DNA from: Coprinopsis marcescibilis
Lineage: Eukaryota > Basidiomycota > Agaricomycetes > Agaricales > Psathyrellaceae
Reading direction: 5' to 3'
DNA: 64,000 nucleotides
NCBI GenBank assembly: GCA_004369085.1
Contig: ML210193.1
Location: forward strand, 62,001 to 126,000
Part shown: piece after piece, positions 13,014 to 23,987 of the stretch
How positions within the stretch are numbered: position 1 is the first letter of the stretch
Layout of the letters: each line of letters starts with the position of its first letter
Program-made: the position numbers and the translations under genes
The notes under the pieces: model-generated
What the model was told of the DNA's origin: nothing
Database searches by the model: none
Seen by the model: only the letters and a program-made list of their open reading frames with translations

Positions 13014-16000
13014 TTATGACGTTGGCACAGGGACGCGCCTCCGGGCACCCGAAATCACTGTCCCAAACGAATCGTCGACGTTCTCCTTTTCATCCCGTTC
13101 CGGTACGCTCGAAACAGGGCTTGTAACCCTGCCCAACTTTGCGAGCTTGCTCGCGGTTGTCGAGGTCGAGGTTGAAGCGGCGCGCTGTTCAAGGGCGACA
13201 ATGGCCGAGGAGACTCTCCTGTGTGGTAAAGGGGTACCAGTGGGAGATACAATTGATGGCTTGACTGAGCTTGACCGTCCAAGAGGTTTAGGCGTAGGTG
13301 TTCCGACGGATGACGCAATGGACGCGCGAGGTTTTGTGGGATTAGCTGGGGGGCCCATGGAGCCAGCACCAGCCCTTGTCCCTGACACACTCGTTGCAGT
13401 GGTGTTCACTCGTGAACTACGACTGAGAGCACTTGGCGGTCGCGTTGCCGAAGCAGATGAAGGAGGCCGCTCGGCCGAGGACTTGCGTTCCAACTGCTTC
13501 ACAGCAGACGCACTTTCAGCACGGTCAGACGCTGAGGATGGAGGTCGAGCTGTAGGCGTGGCCGTAAAGATCGAAGAGTCCCTTCGGTGAGTCTTGGAGT
13601 TTGTAGGTTTGGCCGGTGTCGCACCCGCTGTACCCTTGACTCCCAATTGCCGTTTAATCTATCAACCAGGTCAGCATCACAAATTTTTAGAATGCAGATA
13701 GAGGAAAAAAACGTACCAATTCCAATTCTTGTTGCTTGGAGTCCAATGCGATATTGATACCCTCAAGGTCCTGTTTATCGATCGTGATCTTCTTCTTCAA
13801 TCCTTCAATTTCGACATCAGCGTCGGCGCTGACTTGTTGCAGGGCCTGAACTTGACGGCGAAGTCTCTCAACCTCATCCCTCAACGCCTCAACCTGGTCG
13901 CGAGAAGTTTTGAGATCGACTTCTGCCTGCGCCCTCTCTTTGATGACGAGCTCCATACGCGTCTTCAAGTCAGCCTCCTGGTTCGAAACACTCTGGTCCA
14001 ACCTTGACTGTTCGTCGAGTAGGCGGTTAAACTCGCGGTTTGTGGTGCTGAGTTTGTCGCGTAACGTCTCCATTTCGTTGTTGAGTTCAACGATCTGGTT
14101 GTTGCATTCGTCAATCTCTGCGTCGCGCTTCCGGACGGTTTCTTGAGCTCGGTCAGCAAGGTCTTTGCTAAACTTGGCCTCTTCTTCGAGCTGGGCGACC
14201 TTTTGATCGTGTTCCTGAGCCTCGACCTTGAGAGTCTCAATCTGTTCCTCGGCTTGTTGAAGCTCCCGGTCGATCTGAAATTCAAAATGTCAGGACACGC
14301 TTCATGCGTAGATAAAAACATCGGACATACCAAATCGCGGTCTTTCTCAAGAGCCTCGGTGGTATGCCACATCTCCTCAAGCTGGTTCTCGAGCTCAGCC
14401 TTCCTGCTTGTACTCTCGTTCCACTCGAGCTCCATGTTGGTGATCTTACTCTCGAGGTCCTCGACCGTCTTCTTGACAGTCTCCCGCTCAGCCTCGATTT
14501 GCAGCTTCTCGCGTTCAAGTGTCTCGATTTTGCCCCCCATGGCCTCCGTATTTACCCACTGCGCCTCGAGCTCACTCTTGAGCACGGCGAACTCTTCGTC
14601 CCTATTCTTCAAATTAGAAGTAACCTTCTCCAACTCCTCCTCGCAAGCAGCCTTCTCAACCTGCAGCGTCTCGAGCTTCATCACAAGCTCTGCCTTCTCC
14701 TGCTCAATGGTAGCCTCAACAGCTCGTTGCCTTGTCTGGTCATCGTAGTTTGCTTGTTGCTTCTCCGACATGAGCCTCCTCAACTCCTCTTCATCGATCA
14801 CCCCAACACTAACATTGCCAAGCATCTCCATCTGCTCCTTCGCCTCAATCAAGCCCGCTTCCAGCTGCCGCGAGTTCTCATCCCGCGTCCAGAGCATCTC
14901 CTTCAGAAGCATGGCCTCTTCACTCTTATCCTGCACAGCGTTCTCCATTCTCGCCAGCTCCTCCTTCAACCTATCCTCCCGCTTCGTCTGATCAGCTTTC
15001 TCCCTTTCGAGAGCAGCAATCTGCCGGTGCAGCATTCGCAGGGCCTCACCACTCGCCTCATCCATGATACTCCGTTCAAAGCTCGCCTGACGTGAATCAT
15101 CGACCTCTTCCTCCAACTGTCTACAAATCCGCTCCAGCTCCTGGACTTTTTTCTTCCAGGACCGAAGGGTAGCGCGTCGCCTGCTGTCGTCCTTCTCCGC
15201 TTCAACAAGCTTGCCAGTGAGCGTCTCGACGAGCTCGTCACGCGCCCGGAGGTCCACCTCGTACTGTTGACATAGTTCCGCTTGGATAGTGAGTTGGGTT
15301 TGGAAGGAGAAGATGAGGGACTCCTCCTTCGAGGTCGTCCGCAAGTGTTGTCTGGATTGCTTGGGAGGGGTTACGGGAATCATCGTTTGGGGAGTATAGT
15401 ATGTCGCCGCGTTCGCGCTGAATGGATCAGGTTCGGGGGGAGCATATACCTGTAGTTGGTCGCTCGACTCGTCGTTGATGTCAGCCTCAGGCGGGCTACC
15501 CTTGTCTGCGGCACGGAGAATGTTCTGCAACATGGACTCGCTCAGAGCACGTGCCCTTGTCTTTGCAGATTTGCCCGAGCCCGAGGACTCGCGCTTGGAG
15601 GAAGTCGACGACGTCGATATTGAGGACTCCTTTAGGTCACTAGACGCGTATGCTGCAGAGATGTTGGACGAGTTACGCGATTCTATGTCAGCCATAGAAT
15701 AGAACACGGTCTTTCCCAGCGAGAATGATTGGGAACGTTCGTGGAGGGGAGTAGGGAGACGAGGTGGAACGTCTGTGGAATGGAAGATGGTTTCGTCGAT
15801 GACGGAGCCAGGCGTCGCTGGCACTTGAAGGACATCGTTGCTCGAGTCGACATTTTTGGATGCTTCCTTTGAGGACCCCATATCCTTCCGGAAAGGCGTT
15901 GACGTTAGCTGAGGTTGCTTGCTGCCACTTGTTCCTTCAGTTGCCTCCTCAGACCTGTTGAACGAGGAATCAAGGTCCATCGATTGATCGAAGATGTGAG

Positions 16001-17078
16001 AGTTGACATCGAAGTTGAGGCCAGACGGCGGAAAGGCGGGAAGATTCAACGGTTGAGAGATGTCGAAGAGGTCTGTTGATTTATTGGGGACCATGGGACT
16101 AGAAAGGGACATCGACTTTTCTCCGCTGGCATCACTCGGAGTTTCGGTGAACGAGGAAAAGATGTCCGCGGCGGACGGTCGTGACGACTTGGAATTCGAC
16201 TTTGAATGCCCATTTCGTAGTGCCGCTGGCGTGCTTGTGCTGTCGGGACCTGATTGGTTTAATCTATCGAGGAATGGAGAGGGTTCGTCCTTGGGCGGTG
16301 GAACGGGGATTTGAGAAAAATACTTGTCCTCGGTGTCCATCGACTGCTCGGGGCTGAGGTACTTGTACGCGTCGCGAGAGAAGAACCTTACATTCTGGCC
16401 AGTGCCAGGTGTGTTAGGTTCGCGTAAGATGGACCGGACTGAGCCAAGTCTATCGTACAAGGCGGGTGTAGGGGGGTTCATCATGTCTTCAGGCGTCGGA
16501 GTCGGGGATGGTTTGGAAAGCTGTAAATTGTCGGTCCGCAACATATCCAGCGACGGTCGTCGGAGGATATCCAACGATGAGCGGCCCTTCCCAGATGATG
16601 ACCTCGTGGAGTTTTGGCTTGATTTGAGCATGTCGAATGATGCCCGTCGTGAGAGTTCTGTCGCTGGCTGCTCGTGGGCCGGCGAGTTCAACGCGACTGA
16701 TAGCTGGGAATCTGAAGAAGAAAAAGTTAATCACAGCACAACCCTCAATAAATGGTTGTTCTTACTGCTACCAACGGTATTGAATTGTAAAGGCGGTCTT
16801 GTTTTCTTGCTTAACCGTAAGGAACCTGACCGGGCTCCGTCAGAATCTGGTTCTTTTGGCGGGACTTTCGATAGTCGCTTCAGCATGCTTCTCTTGTTGC
16901 TTTTCGAGGGTGAGGGCGGTGGACTGGGATTCGAATTCGAGGTCGATGCCGCCGTGTCGCTTGGAACAAATACTGAGAGATTTGGGTGCTGCTCGAGTAC
17001 TTTATTCATAATGTCGCCCTGGTTAGACTGATCCTGGGCCTGTCGTGGCTTGAGTGCATTGCTGATCTTGGACCACAT
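13014..17078 (-). CDS. Long coiled-coil protein with Cut12-like motif (spindle-pole-body type)
   Basis: Four exons: 16766-17078, 14331-16711, 13717-14274, 13014-13658; 3897 nt, 1298 residues. The N-terminal half is Ser/Pro-rich and disordered, with three short motifs RASFDML, RSSLDIL and RPSLDML around residues 125-165. Residues about 195-222 hold SILREPNTPGTGQNVRFF, which resembles the conserved core of fungal spindle-pole-body proteins of the Cut12 family; its VRFF could serve as a PP1-docking RVxF-like motif, as known for fission yeast Cut12. From about residue 560 a long acidic/basic heptad region forms coiled coil (LEREKLQIEAERETVKKTVE), continuing through exon 3. The C terminus is basic and Ser/Thr/Pro-rich. 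It is much longer than fission yeast Cut12 (about 550 residues). Coiled-coil character is clear; the Cut12 assignment rests on one motif. Confidence 0.8.
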
Positions 17079-17761
17079 CGTGGCGTTGAACTAGGAGAAG
17101 GGAGCTTAGAGCTCAACCAAATGAATCGTCGTCGTCGCCGTTAGGAAGGACTAATTAGCCTTGTTGATCGTGGTTGCATTCGAAGACGAGTCGCAAGCCC
17201 GCATTCAACGTCGCGCCAGTCATGTGACCGTGCTTCTGTTTGACCCTGCTTGCCCTTGTCCCTCTCAGCCACCGACGTCTTGAACACGTCAGTGACGCTG
17301 TATTAGGACATGACGGCCTTGTTTTTAACGACATGGCAGTAAGACTCTGTCGACCAGACAATACCAACTGGTAGGTGATGGCCTATACATGGAACTTTGA
17401 ATGGTAAGGCCATTCAAAGTTCTCTTGTTTCAGGCCCGATCATCGAGCGCCCGATTTCAGCCTGCTCAGTGCCGTGGCCATGACAGAACCCAAATTCGGC
17501 GAGTTGAACTATTCTTATGAGCTTTCGACTGTTTAAGCTCAAGGTCGACAAGCCGGTGCAGGGCTGGCGAGCTAAAGCTCTGCGAACGGACCGCCATGAA
17601 TGGATCCCAGAGTTCATTTGGCTCATTATAACAGCCAGGAACCTAAGTGCATACATCCCGCCAGAGTTTGCAGATCTTGCGGATATCGTTAGGCGCCCAG
17701 TATCCAAGGCGTGCCATCAATCCCAGCCAAAGCATGTTCATTTGGAATGCATGACGTATGC
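17079..17761. other. Intergenic with a strong inverted repeat
   Basis: This is the upstream region of the coiled-coil gene and the 3' flank of the degenerate oxygenase copy. The flank just below 17762 is clearly similar to the flank below 21988, showing that the duplication unit included 3' sequence. No gene seen. Confidence 0.5.
17393..17421. repeat. Perfect 12-bp inverted repeat, 5-nt loop
   Basis: AACTTTGAATGG at 17393-17404 is followed after TAAGG by its exact reverse complement at 17410-17421. It can form a hairpin in DNA or RNA. Its role is unknown. Confidence 0.9.
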
Positions 17762-18584
17762 TTAGTGGCCAGTGAGAAGAGGCACGATATCTTTCTCGTC
17801 TCGTTCGTGATAAATTATCAACACTGCGCGGGCATACCCTGGCGATTGGCATCGCGCCGTTCAGTCGGCTTCCGAGAAGCAAGGGAGCATAACTCACAAT
17901 AAATCAGGTCTGGGTAACAGTAAACGCCAAACAACCGCACTCACTGTCCACCTGGCTCATAATTCAGTAGCTTGTACAACTTGAGCCGAGGGCTAGTCGG
18001 CGTCAGCGGTACGCCCAAGCCCTTACACACGTCCGGAAGAACGTAGGATTTAAGTTGGTGGGCCCAAGGATAATATCCTTTAGAACCTATGTCTGGCTGA
18101 ATAGAGACTTTTGAGGCACCTATTTCCCAAGTATCCCGAACTTTCTTGTCCACCATCTCCTCCTCTCCTTTTCCAAAAGGAGCCTGTGAGGTGTATACTA
18201 TAATTTCCTCCACGGCCGTCTCGGTTAGGGGGAAGTTGAGACGAACCCCATATCTGTCGACTCCGTCGACTTTGGGTCTATATCTCTTGAATATGGCTTC
18301 AACGGCAGTGTAGGTGCGCGGGTAGTAAGGTTTGCCCAAGAAGTCAAAATCGGTAGACAAAGCCGAAGACAGGTCCTCCTGTTAAGCATGAATGTTTAGT
18401 GAGCAATGACAATGAAGGATTGGATATTTACCCCGAGGTCAGGTTCGTTTTTTTCCTCAGACAGGTCATCGATCGAGCAGCCACTGCTTGCATCACTTTC
18501 ATTGCCATCGTGAGCCACAGGATTGCCATCGACACGACCTTTGGAATCTGTTGTACTCCTTGTCATCGGCTCGGACATGACCAT
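17762..18584 (-). pseudogene. Truncated 2OG-Fe(II) oxygenase copy (catalytic exons deleted)
   Basis: Exon 1 (18432-18584, start MVMSEPMTRS) and exon 2 (17945-18378, ending YEPGGQ) match the first two exons of the intact copy starting at 23987: DFDFLGKPYY, APFGKGEEE, VRDTWEI and LPDVCKGLGVPLT are shared. Immediately after exon 2 comes a 35-nt intron remnant, then relics of the last two exons (17898-17909 and 17762-17838, coding in the homologous frame YARAVLIIYHERDEKDIVPL). The 18-nt exon with the iron-binding HxD and the whole large catalytic exon are absent. Splicing exon 2 to the relic leaves the tail out of frame. A shortened protein of roughly 195 residues plus a frameshifted tail could still be made. 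The deletion apparently joined the intron after exon 2 to the intron before exon 5. Confidence 0.85.
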
Positions 18585-19457
18585 GATGGGCAAGGTACGA
18601 CGATGGGAATGTGAGATTCTTGAAGTTGGAGAAGTGCTTCGTCGTGGATGCACTTTAAATGCGATACTCTGTGTCAAACGGTTCGAACACAGCGCTAGTA
18701 AATTAAAAGCTGCACGTGTCAGGAAGTCCGAGTTAGACCCACCTCTCCCCAAGACGGGCGGAGGGTCGTATTATGAAGCAAGGGAGAAATTCGTGACATT
18801 TAGAAGATCCTGTCGTGTGGTACATATGGTGTGGCGTCATGGCTAGTTTCAGGACTACCAGCTTCCTGGGTGCGCGCCTAAATGAGGTCGCGTTTGGAGT
18901 AACGAGTCTGTCTGCAGAGCACAATGCCTTTGATACTGTCAACGACAAGACACAATTGCATCCCAGTCTCTCGGAAGATGCTCTTTAAGTTCTTTGCTCG
19001 TATTTGGGAGGTGACCTTCCTAATTTAAATCGCTAACGCTTCGCGAATGGTCAACCTGAAAAAAAAGTCCAGATTGATGTCGGACTTGTGTTGAACGCCA
19101 CTTGGTCCATCACGACGGCACAGAAATTTGAGTACATACGTCTCACTAGGACCTACGTATATGTGCGGGCCTTTGTACCAAACACCAAGTTTGTCAGGTG
19201 ATTATAATTATGACGAACCAAGAGCCTGATAAACTGCTTGGTACTACTACTCTATGCCTTGCCAGCTTGAGGTACTCATTGTTCCTACGGCTTCTCAAAG
19301 TGAGAGCCGCAAACACGAAAGAATGTCGAGACATTTGATACCAACATTTACGCCCTATATACAAGCACAACGGGACCTTTCTGAATCATAAGGCAAACAC
19401 AGATGATTCAATAAGATATATAGATTATGCGTTAACACAGCTGATATTTGTAAGAAC
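18585..19457. other. Intergenic between oxygenase copies
   Basis: The part near 18585-18850 resembles the upstream region of the copy starting at 23987 (around 24000-24250), so promoter sequence was duplicated together with the gene. No additional gene seen. Confidence 0.5.
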
Positions 19458-21405
19458 TTAGTAATAAGGATACCCAGAATTGTTCTCTTCCTCTTCATGA
19501 GGCTCGGACTCGAGGGTTGAGATAAAATTAGCCTCGTCCCGCTTGCGATAGATAATCAAAACAGAGCGGGAATACCCTGATATATGAGCGTCAGTAGAAG
19601 TTCCAGGAGAGCTAAAGCATGATTGGGTCTTACAGTGTGTTACATCGCCAGGTTCCTGCGGATGAAGAAACAGTTTTAACACTTGTATCGCAACGAGAAA
19701 GATGAAAGTACACACATTTCCCCAGAATCCTTCGTGTTTGCTTTCTGCCTCGTCTGGTAAGCTGTCTTGAAGTGCTCCTCGAGGGAGAATAACGTCCTCT
19801 CCGTTCTCTAGTTCAAGATATCCAGGACTCTGCGGCTTCCTGTCTTCATGAGCTGCATCTGTCTGGGTCTGCTGCTCTCTTAACAAATAATTCCCATGCA
19901 AGTCAACAATGCGAGAAAGACTATAAGACTCTTTTTCAATGTTGATAATTGAGACAGGCCCATCCCACTTCTTCAAGAGCCTGCCTTCATCCTCCCAGGT
20001 CTCATACTCGTCGTCGGAAGAATAGTCGTCAGCAGCTTGAATTTCCGCTATAAGTTCGTCATTCGCGTCTTCAAGTCGGTAGTTGTCATCCGACTCCCCA
20101 TTTCTTTTATAGGTGAGGTTGGCCAGCGCGAGCTCGAATCCTAGCTGCTCCGCAATGGGCCTCAGCAGCGCGACCTTGTGTGCGTCCGAGCCCTTCATGC
20201 ATTGTACCCCGGAAACCAGTTCGCGTGGGGAGTAGTCGTGGTTGAGGACGTATGCAAAAAAGGGCTGGACGCCGCCTGGGGGATATTCGTCTTTGGACCA
20301 TCTCTCCAGGACGTTTCGCAGCCGCTCGGTTTTGAGATCATCTGTCAGAGGGTTGGGAGTTTTGAAGACCGGCGCTGGGCCGTTTGGCATCGTGTAGATG
20401 AGGTTATATGCCAAAGCTATTCTGTAGCCGCTCGTGACAGGCTTGACCTCGTGCAAGACGTCGGTATACCATGCAAGCACAGAAGGGACTCTACCGGTTC
20501 GAGAGGCGATATCGATAATCTCAGTAGAGCCGGCGTGCGTGACATGGACTTGACCTCCAGTGTGTTCGCACGGAAGAACGAGCACAACGCTCGCAAACAT
20601 CCCGTCCGCCTTTTGTGTACTGGACATTCAATTAGCATGCAAAATCACGTTCTCTAACGAGTAGAACAAACTTACTCTCGATGGGGTAAGAAGCTGAAAA
20701 AATTGTATCATGAGTAACGGTACTCTGGAACGAATGGGAAACACTCACTGTCCACCAGGCTCGTAGATCAGGAGCTTTGAAAGCTGGAGACGGGGACTCG
20801 TTTCCGTGAGCATAACACCAAGGCCTTTGCATACATCTTTGAGTACAGTCCTCCTCAGGTGGGCATTCCAGTCACAGTCGCCACCATTATAACGACGGCC
20901 TTTAATCATGATGTCGGACCCGCTGATCTCCCAGGTATCCCGGACGCTGGGATCGAAGACCTTCTCCTGCCCCTTACCAAACCCCGCACGGGACGCCATA
21001 TCAACGAGCCACTTGGCTTGGGTGGTTGTGATAGGGAGCCTGATGTATTTTTCTTTATTTTTGCCTTGAAACCCTTCTCCTATGTAGCTAACTTCGAAGT
21101 CACGGAGAGGGTCTTCGACTTCGAGTGTAGGATATGTGCGGGCGTAGTAGAACTTGCCCATAAAATCAAAATCGTCGCCAAGCGCCGAGGATAAGTCATC
21201 CTATCGTGGTTGACAATATTAGTACACATGTATAGTACCCTCTGATTCGAGTGAGACTTACCCCAAGGTCAATGGTTGCACTTTTCTTTGACACGGCGGA
21301 TGACACGACAGAGTCACTGGCCTGGTTGGCCTGCGAGCTCGAGTTGTCTACAACAGATTCACTGGTTGGGTTGCTCGACCTGGGGCTCGAAGTACCGTCT
21401 GCCAT
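19458..21405 (-). CDS. 2OG-Fe(II) oxygenase, prolyl-4-hydroxylase-like (diverged copy)
   Basis: Six exons: 21262-21405, 20749-21200, 20676-20693, 19716-20619, 19634-19655, 19458-19576; 1659 nt, 552 residues. Introns fall at the same places as in the copy starting at 23987. The fold is read as: Ser-rich N terminus, a conserved module (DFDFMGKFYYARTY to RDTWEISG), YEPGGQHFLPHRDTQK, then GMFASVVLVLP and HTGGQVHVTHAG. Putative Fe ligands are H203 and D205 (HRD) and H261 in WYTDVLHEVKP, with R271 as 2-oxoglutarate anchor. Members of this superfamily oxidise protein or small-molecule substrates with O2 and 2-oxoglutarate; the target here is unknown. A long acidic insertion (DDYSSDDEYETWEDEG) lies after the core. 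The copy is clearly diverged from the other two, so it is the older duplicate. Confidence 0.88.
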
Positions 21406-21987
21406 ATTTACTTTAGGTGGGTGGCGATAGAGGAAGAAAGATACGCGATTTCAAGTTTAATTTATACTAGTGCAGAAGTTCCAAACTGCCCCAAACATAT
21501 CATTGTCCTCGACCAACGAAGCGGCGCTAGCAGTCGAAGTCATCAAACACGTGGAAACACCAACCGCAAGTTTCCAGCTGATGTCATTTTGTTCCTTTGT
21601 CCTGGTCGCCAGAGGTCCGTGCTGGGCGAATTTCTAGAATCGATAACGGATGATGTGTGAATGCAAAATTCACTGTGGATGAGACATCGCGTCACAGGCC
21701 TAGGTGCCAGCGCTTCGAGTTGGTAGGAATATTATGACGGCACTGTGGCATGGTCGCAGACAATGCCAATAAAAGTCAGGGTTAGCTGGCTGAGGGGTAC
21801 TGCTATATGTTTGAGACCTGTACCACTTTGACCAGGCAATGTAACTAAAACTAGAGCGGAAAATCGTAGACAGAAATCGGAAATTCAATTGAAGCTGGCT
21901 GTACGCGTCATTAGACGCCCAATATCAAGGACGCCATCAAGCCTAGCCAAAGTATACAATCCATTAATTCGGGGCAATGACGGATGC
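21406..21987. other. Intergenic between oxygenase copies
   Basis: Promoter region of the gene starting at 21405 and 3' flank of the gene ending at 21988. The part next to 21988 matches the flank of the truncated copy. No gene seen. Confidence 0.5.
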
Positions 21988-23987
21988 TTAGTTACCGGTG
22001 AGAAGAGGCACAATCTCTTTCTCGTCACGTTCGTGATAAATTATCAAGACTGCGCGGGCATACCCTGAAGATTGGCGTCGTTCCGTTCAGTCGGTTTCTC
22101 GGGAAACAAAGCAACATCACTTACAGTACGTCAGGTCCCCGGGATCCTAGATTAGAAATGGGTGAGTGGAGATTCACGGCAAAGAAAAAATGAAGCAACG
22201 AACGTTACCCATGTACCCTTCATGATGGTAGTCCTCCTCGTCCGGTTCCGCATCTCTGAAAGGATCCGGAGGCAGCACAGTCCAGTGGGCATGCTTGATC
22301 TCAACCTCCTCGATCTTGCGCTTCTTTTTCTTCCTTCCATCCGCTTCTTCGTCTTGGGCCGAAGAGACTGTGCCAAGTGCCTTCCCGTCCAAGTCAACGA
22401 CGTTTGAAATGTAATATTTCTCCTCGTCAAGGTTGATCATAGAGATAGGCCCACTATACGTGCCGCATGCATCCGCGTCAAAGTCATCATCGCCAATCGA
22501 CTCCTCCGCTTCCCCTGCAGCTATACGACGCTGCCTTTCCTCCTCTCTCAGCTCCTCAATCATCTCCTCATGTCGATAGAGATCGTCCGCGCATCCCGAT
22601 CGCTTGTACTTCAGGTTCGCCAAACCCAATCTGAACCCATTCTCCTTCGCAATTGGCAGAATCAGTGATATCTTGTGTGCGTCCGACCCTTTGAGGCACT
22701 GAATCCCCGTCGAGAGGTCGCGTGCACTGTAGTCGTGGCCGAGGGTGTAAGCATAGTACGGTGGCTGTTTGACTTCGCCGCCCGAACGCTGGATCTCGAC
22801 CGTACGGAACTCGTACTCCTTCTTCGACCACTTTTCCAGAACAGTGCGAAGGCGGCTGGTCTTCTCGTCGTCTGTGAGTGGGTTAGGGGTTTTGAACACC
22901 GGAACGGGTTTGTTGGGCGTGGCGTGGATGAGGTTGTATGAGAGGGCGACGCGGTACCCGCTCTTTACTGGCTTGACTTCGTGCACGACATCGGTGTACC
23001 AAGCGAGGACTGAGCCGAGCTCCTTAGAGTCGGATGAGACGTCAAGAACGGCGGTGGACCCCGCGTGGGTAACGTGCACTTCGCCTCCGGAGTGTTGGGA
23101 TGGTAGTACGACCACGACTGTCGCAAACATGCCATCGGTCTTTTGTGTGCTATACTCAAATACCAACGATTAAAATATGATCTGAAATAATGCAAGTCAG
23201 ACTCACTCTTGGTGGGGTAAGAAGCTGAAGTATAAACGCGATTAGACCGAGCAGCAATTGAGCCAAAACTGCACTCACTGTCCACCTGGCTCATAAATAA
23301 GCATCTTGTACAACTCGAGCTGAGGGCTGGCCATCGTTAACGGTACGCCCAAGCCCTTGCACACGTCCGGAAGAACGTAAAATTCAAGTTGGTGGCTCCA
23401 GCTCCGTGTCCCTCTATAAGAAAAATTTGGCTCGATAGAGACTCTCGAACCTTCGATCTCCCAAGTATCTCGAACCTCCTTGTCCACCTTCTTCTCCTCT
23501 CCTTTGCCGAAAGGAGCCTGCGAAGCGCTTGCTATAATTTTCTTCACGTATGTCTCGTGTAGGGGGAAGGCGAACTCGAGTTTGACATCCTTGACGGCCT
23601 CATCATCCTCGTCATCCTCGTCGTCCTTGACATCCTTGACATCCTTGACATCCTCAACTCGGACTGTGTCGATTTTGAGTTTATAGTTATCGCATAAGCC
23701 CTCGACGGCAGTGTAGGTGCGCGAGTAGTAGGGTTTGCCCAGAAAGTCAAAATCGGCAGACAATGCCGAGGATAGCTCCTCCTGTTAATCATCAATGTTT
23801 AGTGAACAACGGCAATGAGGGACTGGAAATATACTCTTACCCCAAGATCAGTTTCTTCTTGTTCCTCAGACACGTCAGCGGTCGAGTGGCCACTCGCTTC
23901 ATTTTCCATTCCCTCTTGAGCCACAGGACTGCCATCGACACGGTCTTTGGAATCCGTTGCGCTCGCGTTGGAAGATGACCCTGCCAT
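21988..23987 (-). CDS. 2OG-Fe(II) oxygenase, prolyl-4-hydroxylase-like
   Basis: Six exons: 23841-23987, 23279-23781, 23207-23224, 22204-23149, 22125-22146, 21988-22064; 1713 nt, 570 residues. Core: YEPGGQHFLPHQDTQKTDG, VVVVLPSQHSGGEVHVTHAG, LAWYTDVVHEVKPVKSGYR. Putative Fe ligands are H221, D223 and H279, with R289 binding 2-oxoglutarate; this is the P4Hc pattern. The Asp codon of HxD is split across an intron and the rest of the motif sits in an 18-nt exon. Residues around 85-105 carry a DV/K/D/E-rich insertion from a 9-bp repeat, missing in the other copies. The donor after 22204 (GTTCGT) is weak but is the only one that keeps the frame, and matches the sister copy. The last exon (YARAVLIIYHERDE) continues the jelly-roll-like C-terminal part. 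Substrate unknown. Confidence 0.88.
23625..23653. repeat. 9-bp tandem repeat inside oxygenase exon 2
   Basis: The unit TCCTTGACA is repeated three times, encoding VKD repeats on the minus strand, next to an (ED)n tract. It is absent from the two sister copies. Confidence 0.85.

Noticed and set aside
14364..15095. Plus-strand Leu-rich frame of 243 codons
   Set aside because: Antisense of the coiled-coil region; Leu-rich because Glu/Lys codons (GAG, AAG) read as CTC and CTT.
16324..17031. Plus-strand frame of 235 codons
   Set aside because: Antisense to exons 1-2 of the coiled-coil gene and crosses its intron; no family features.
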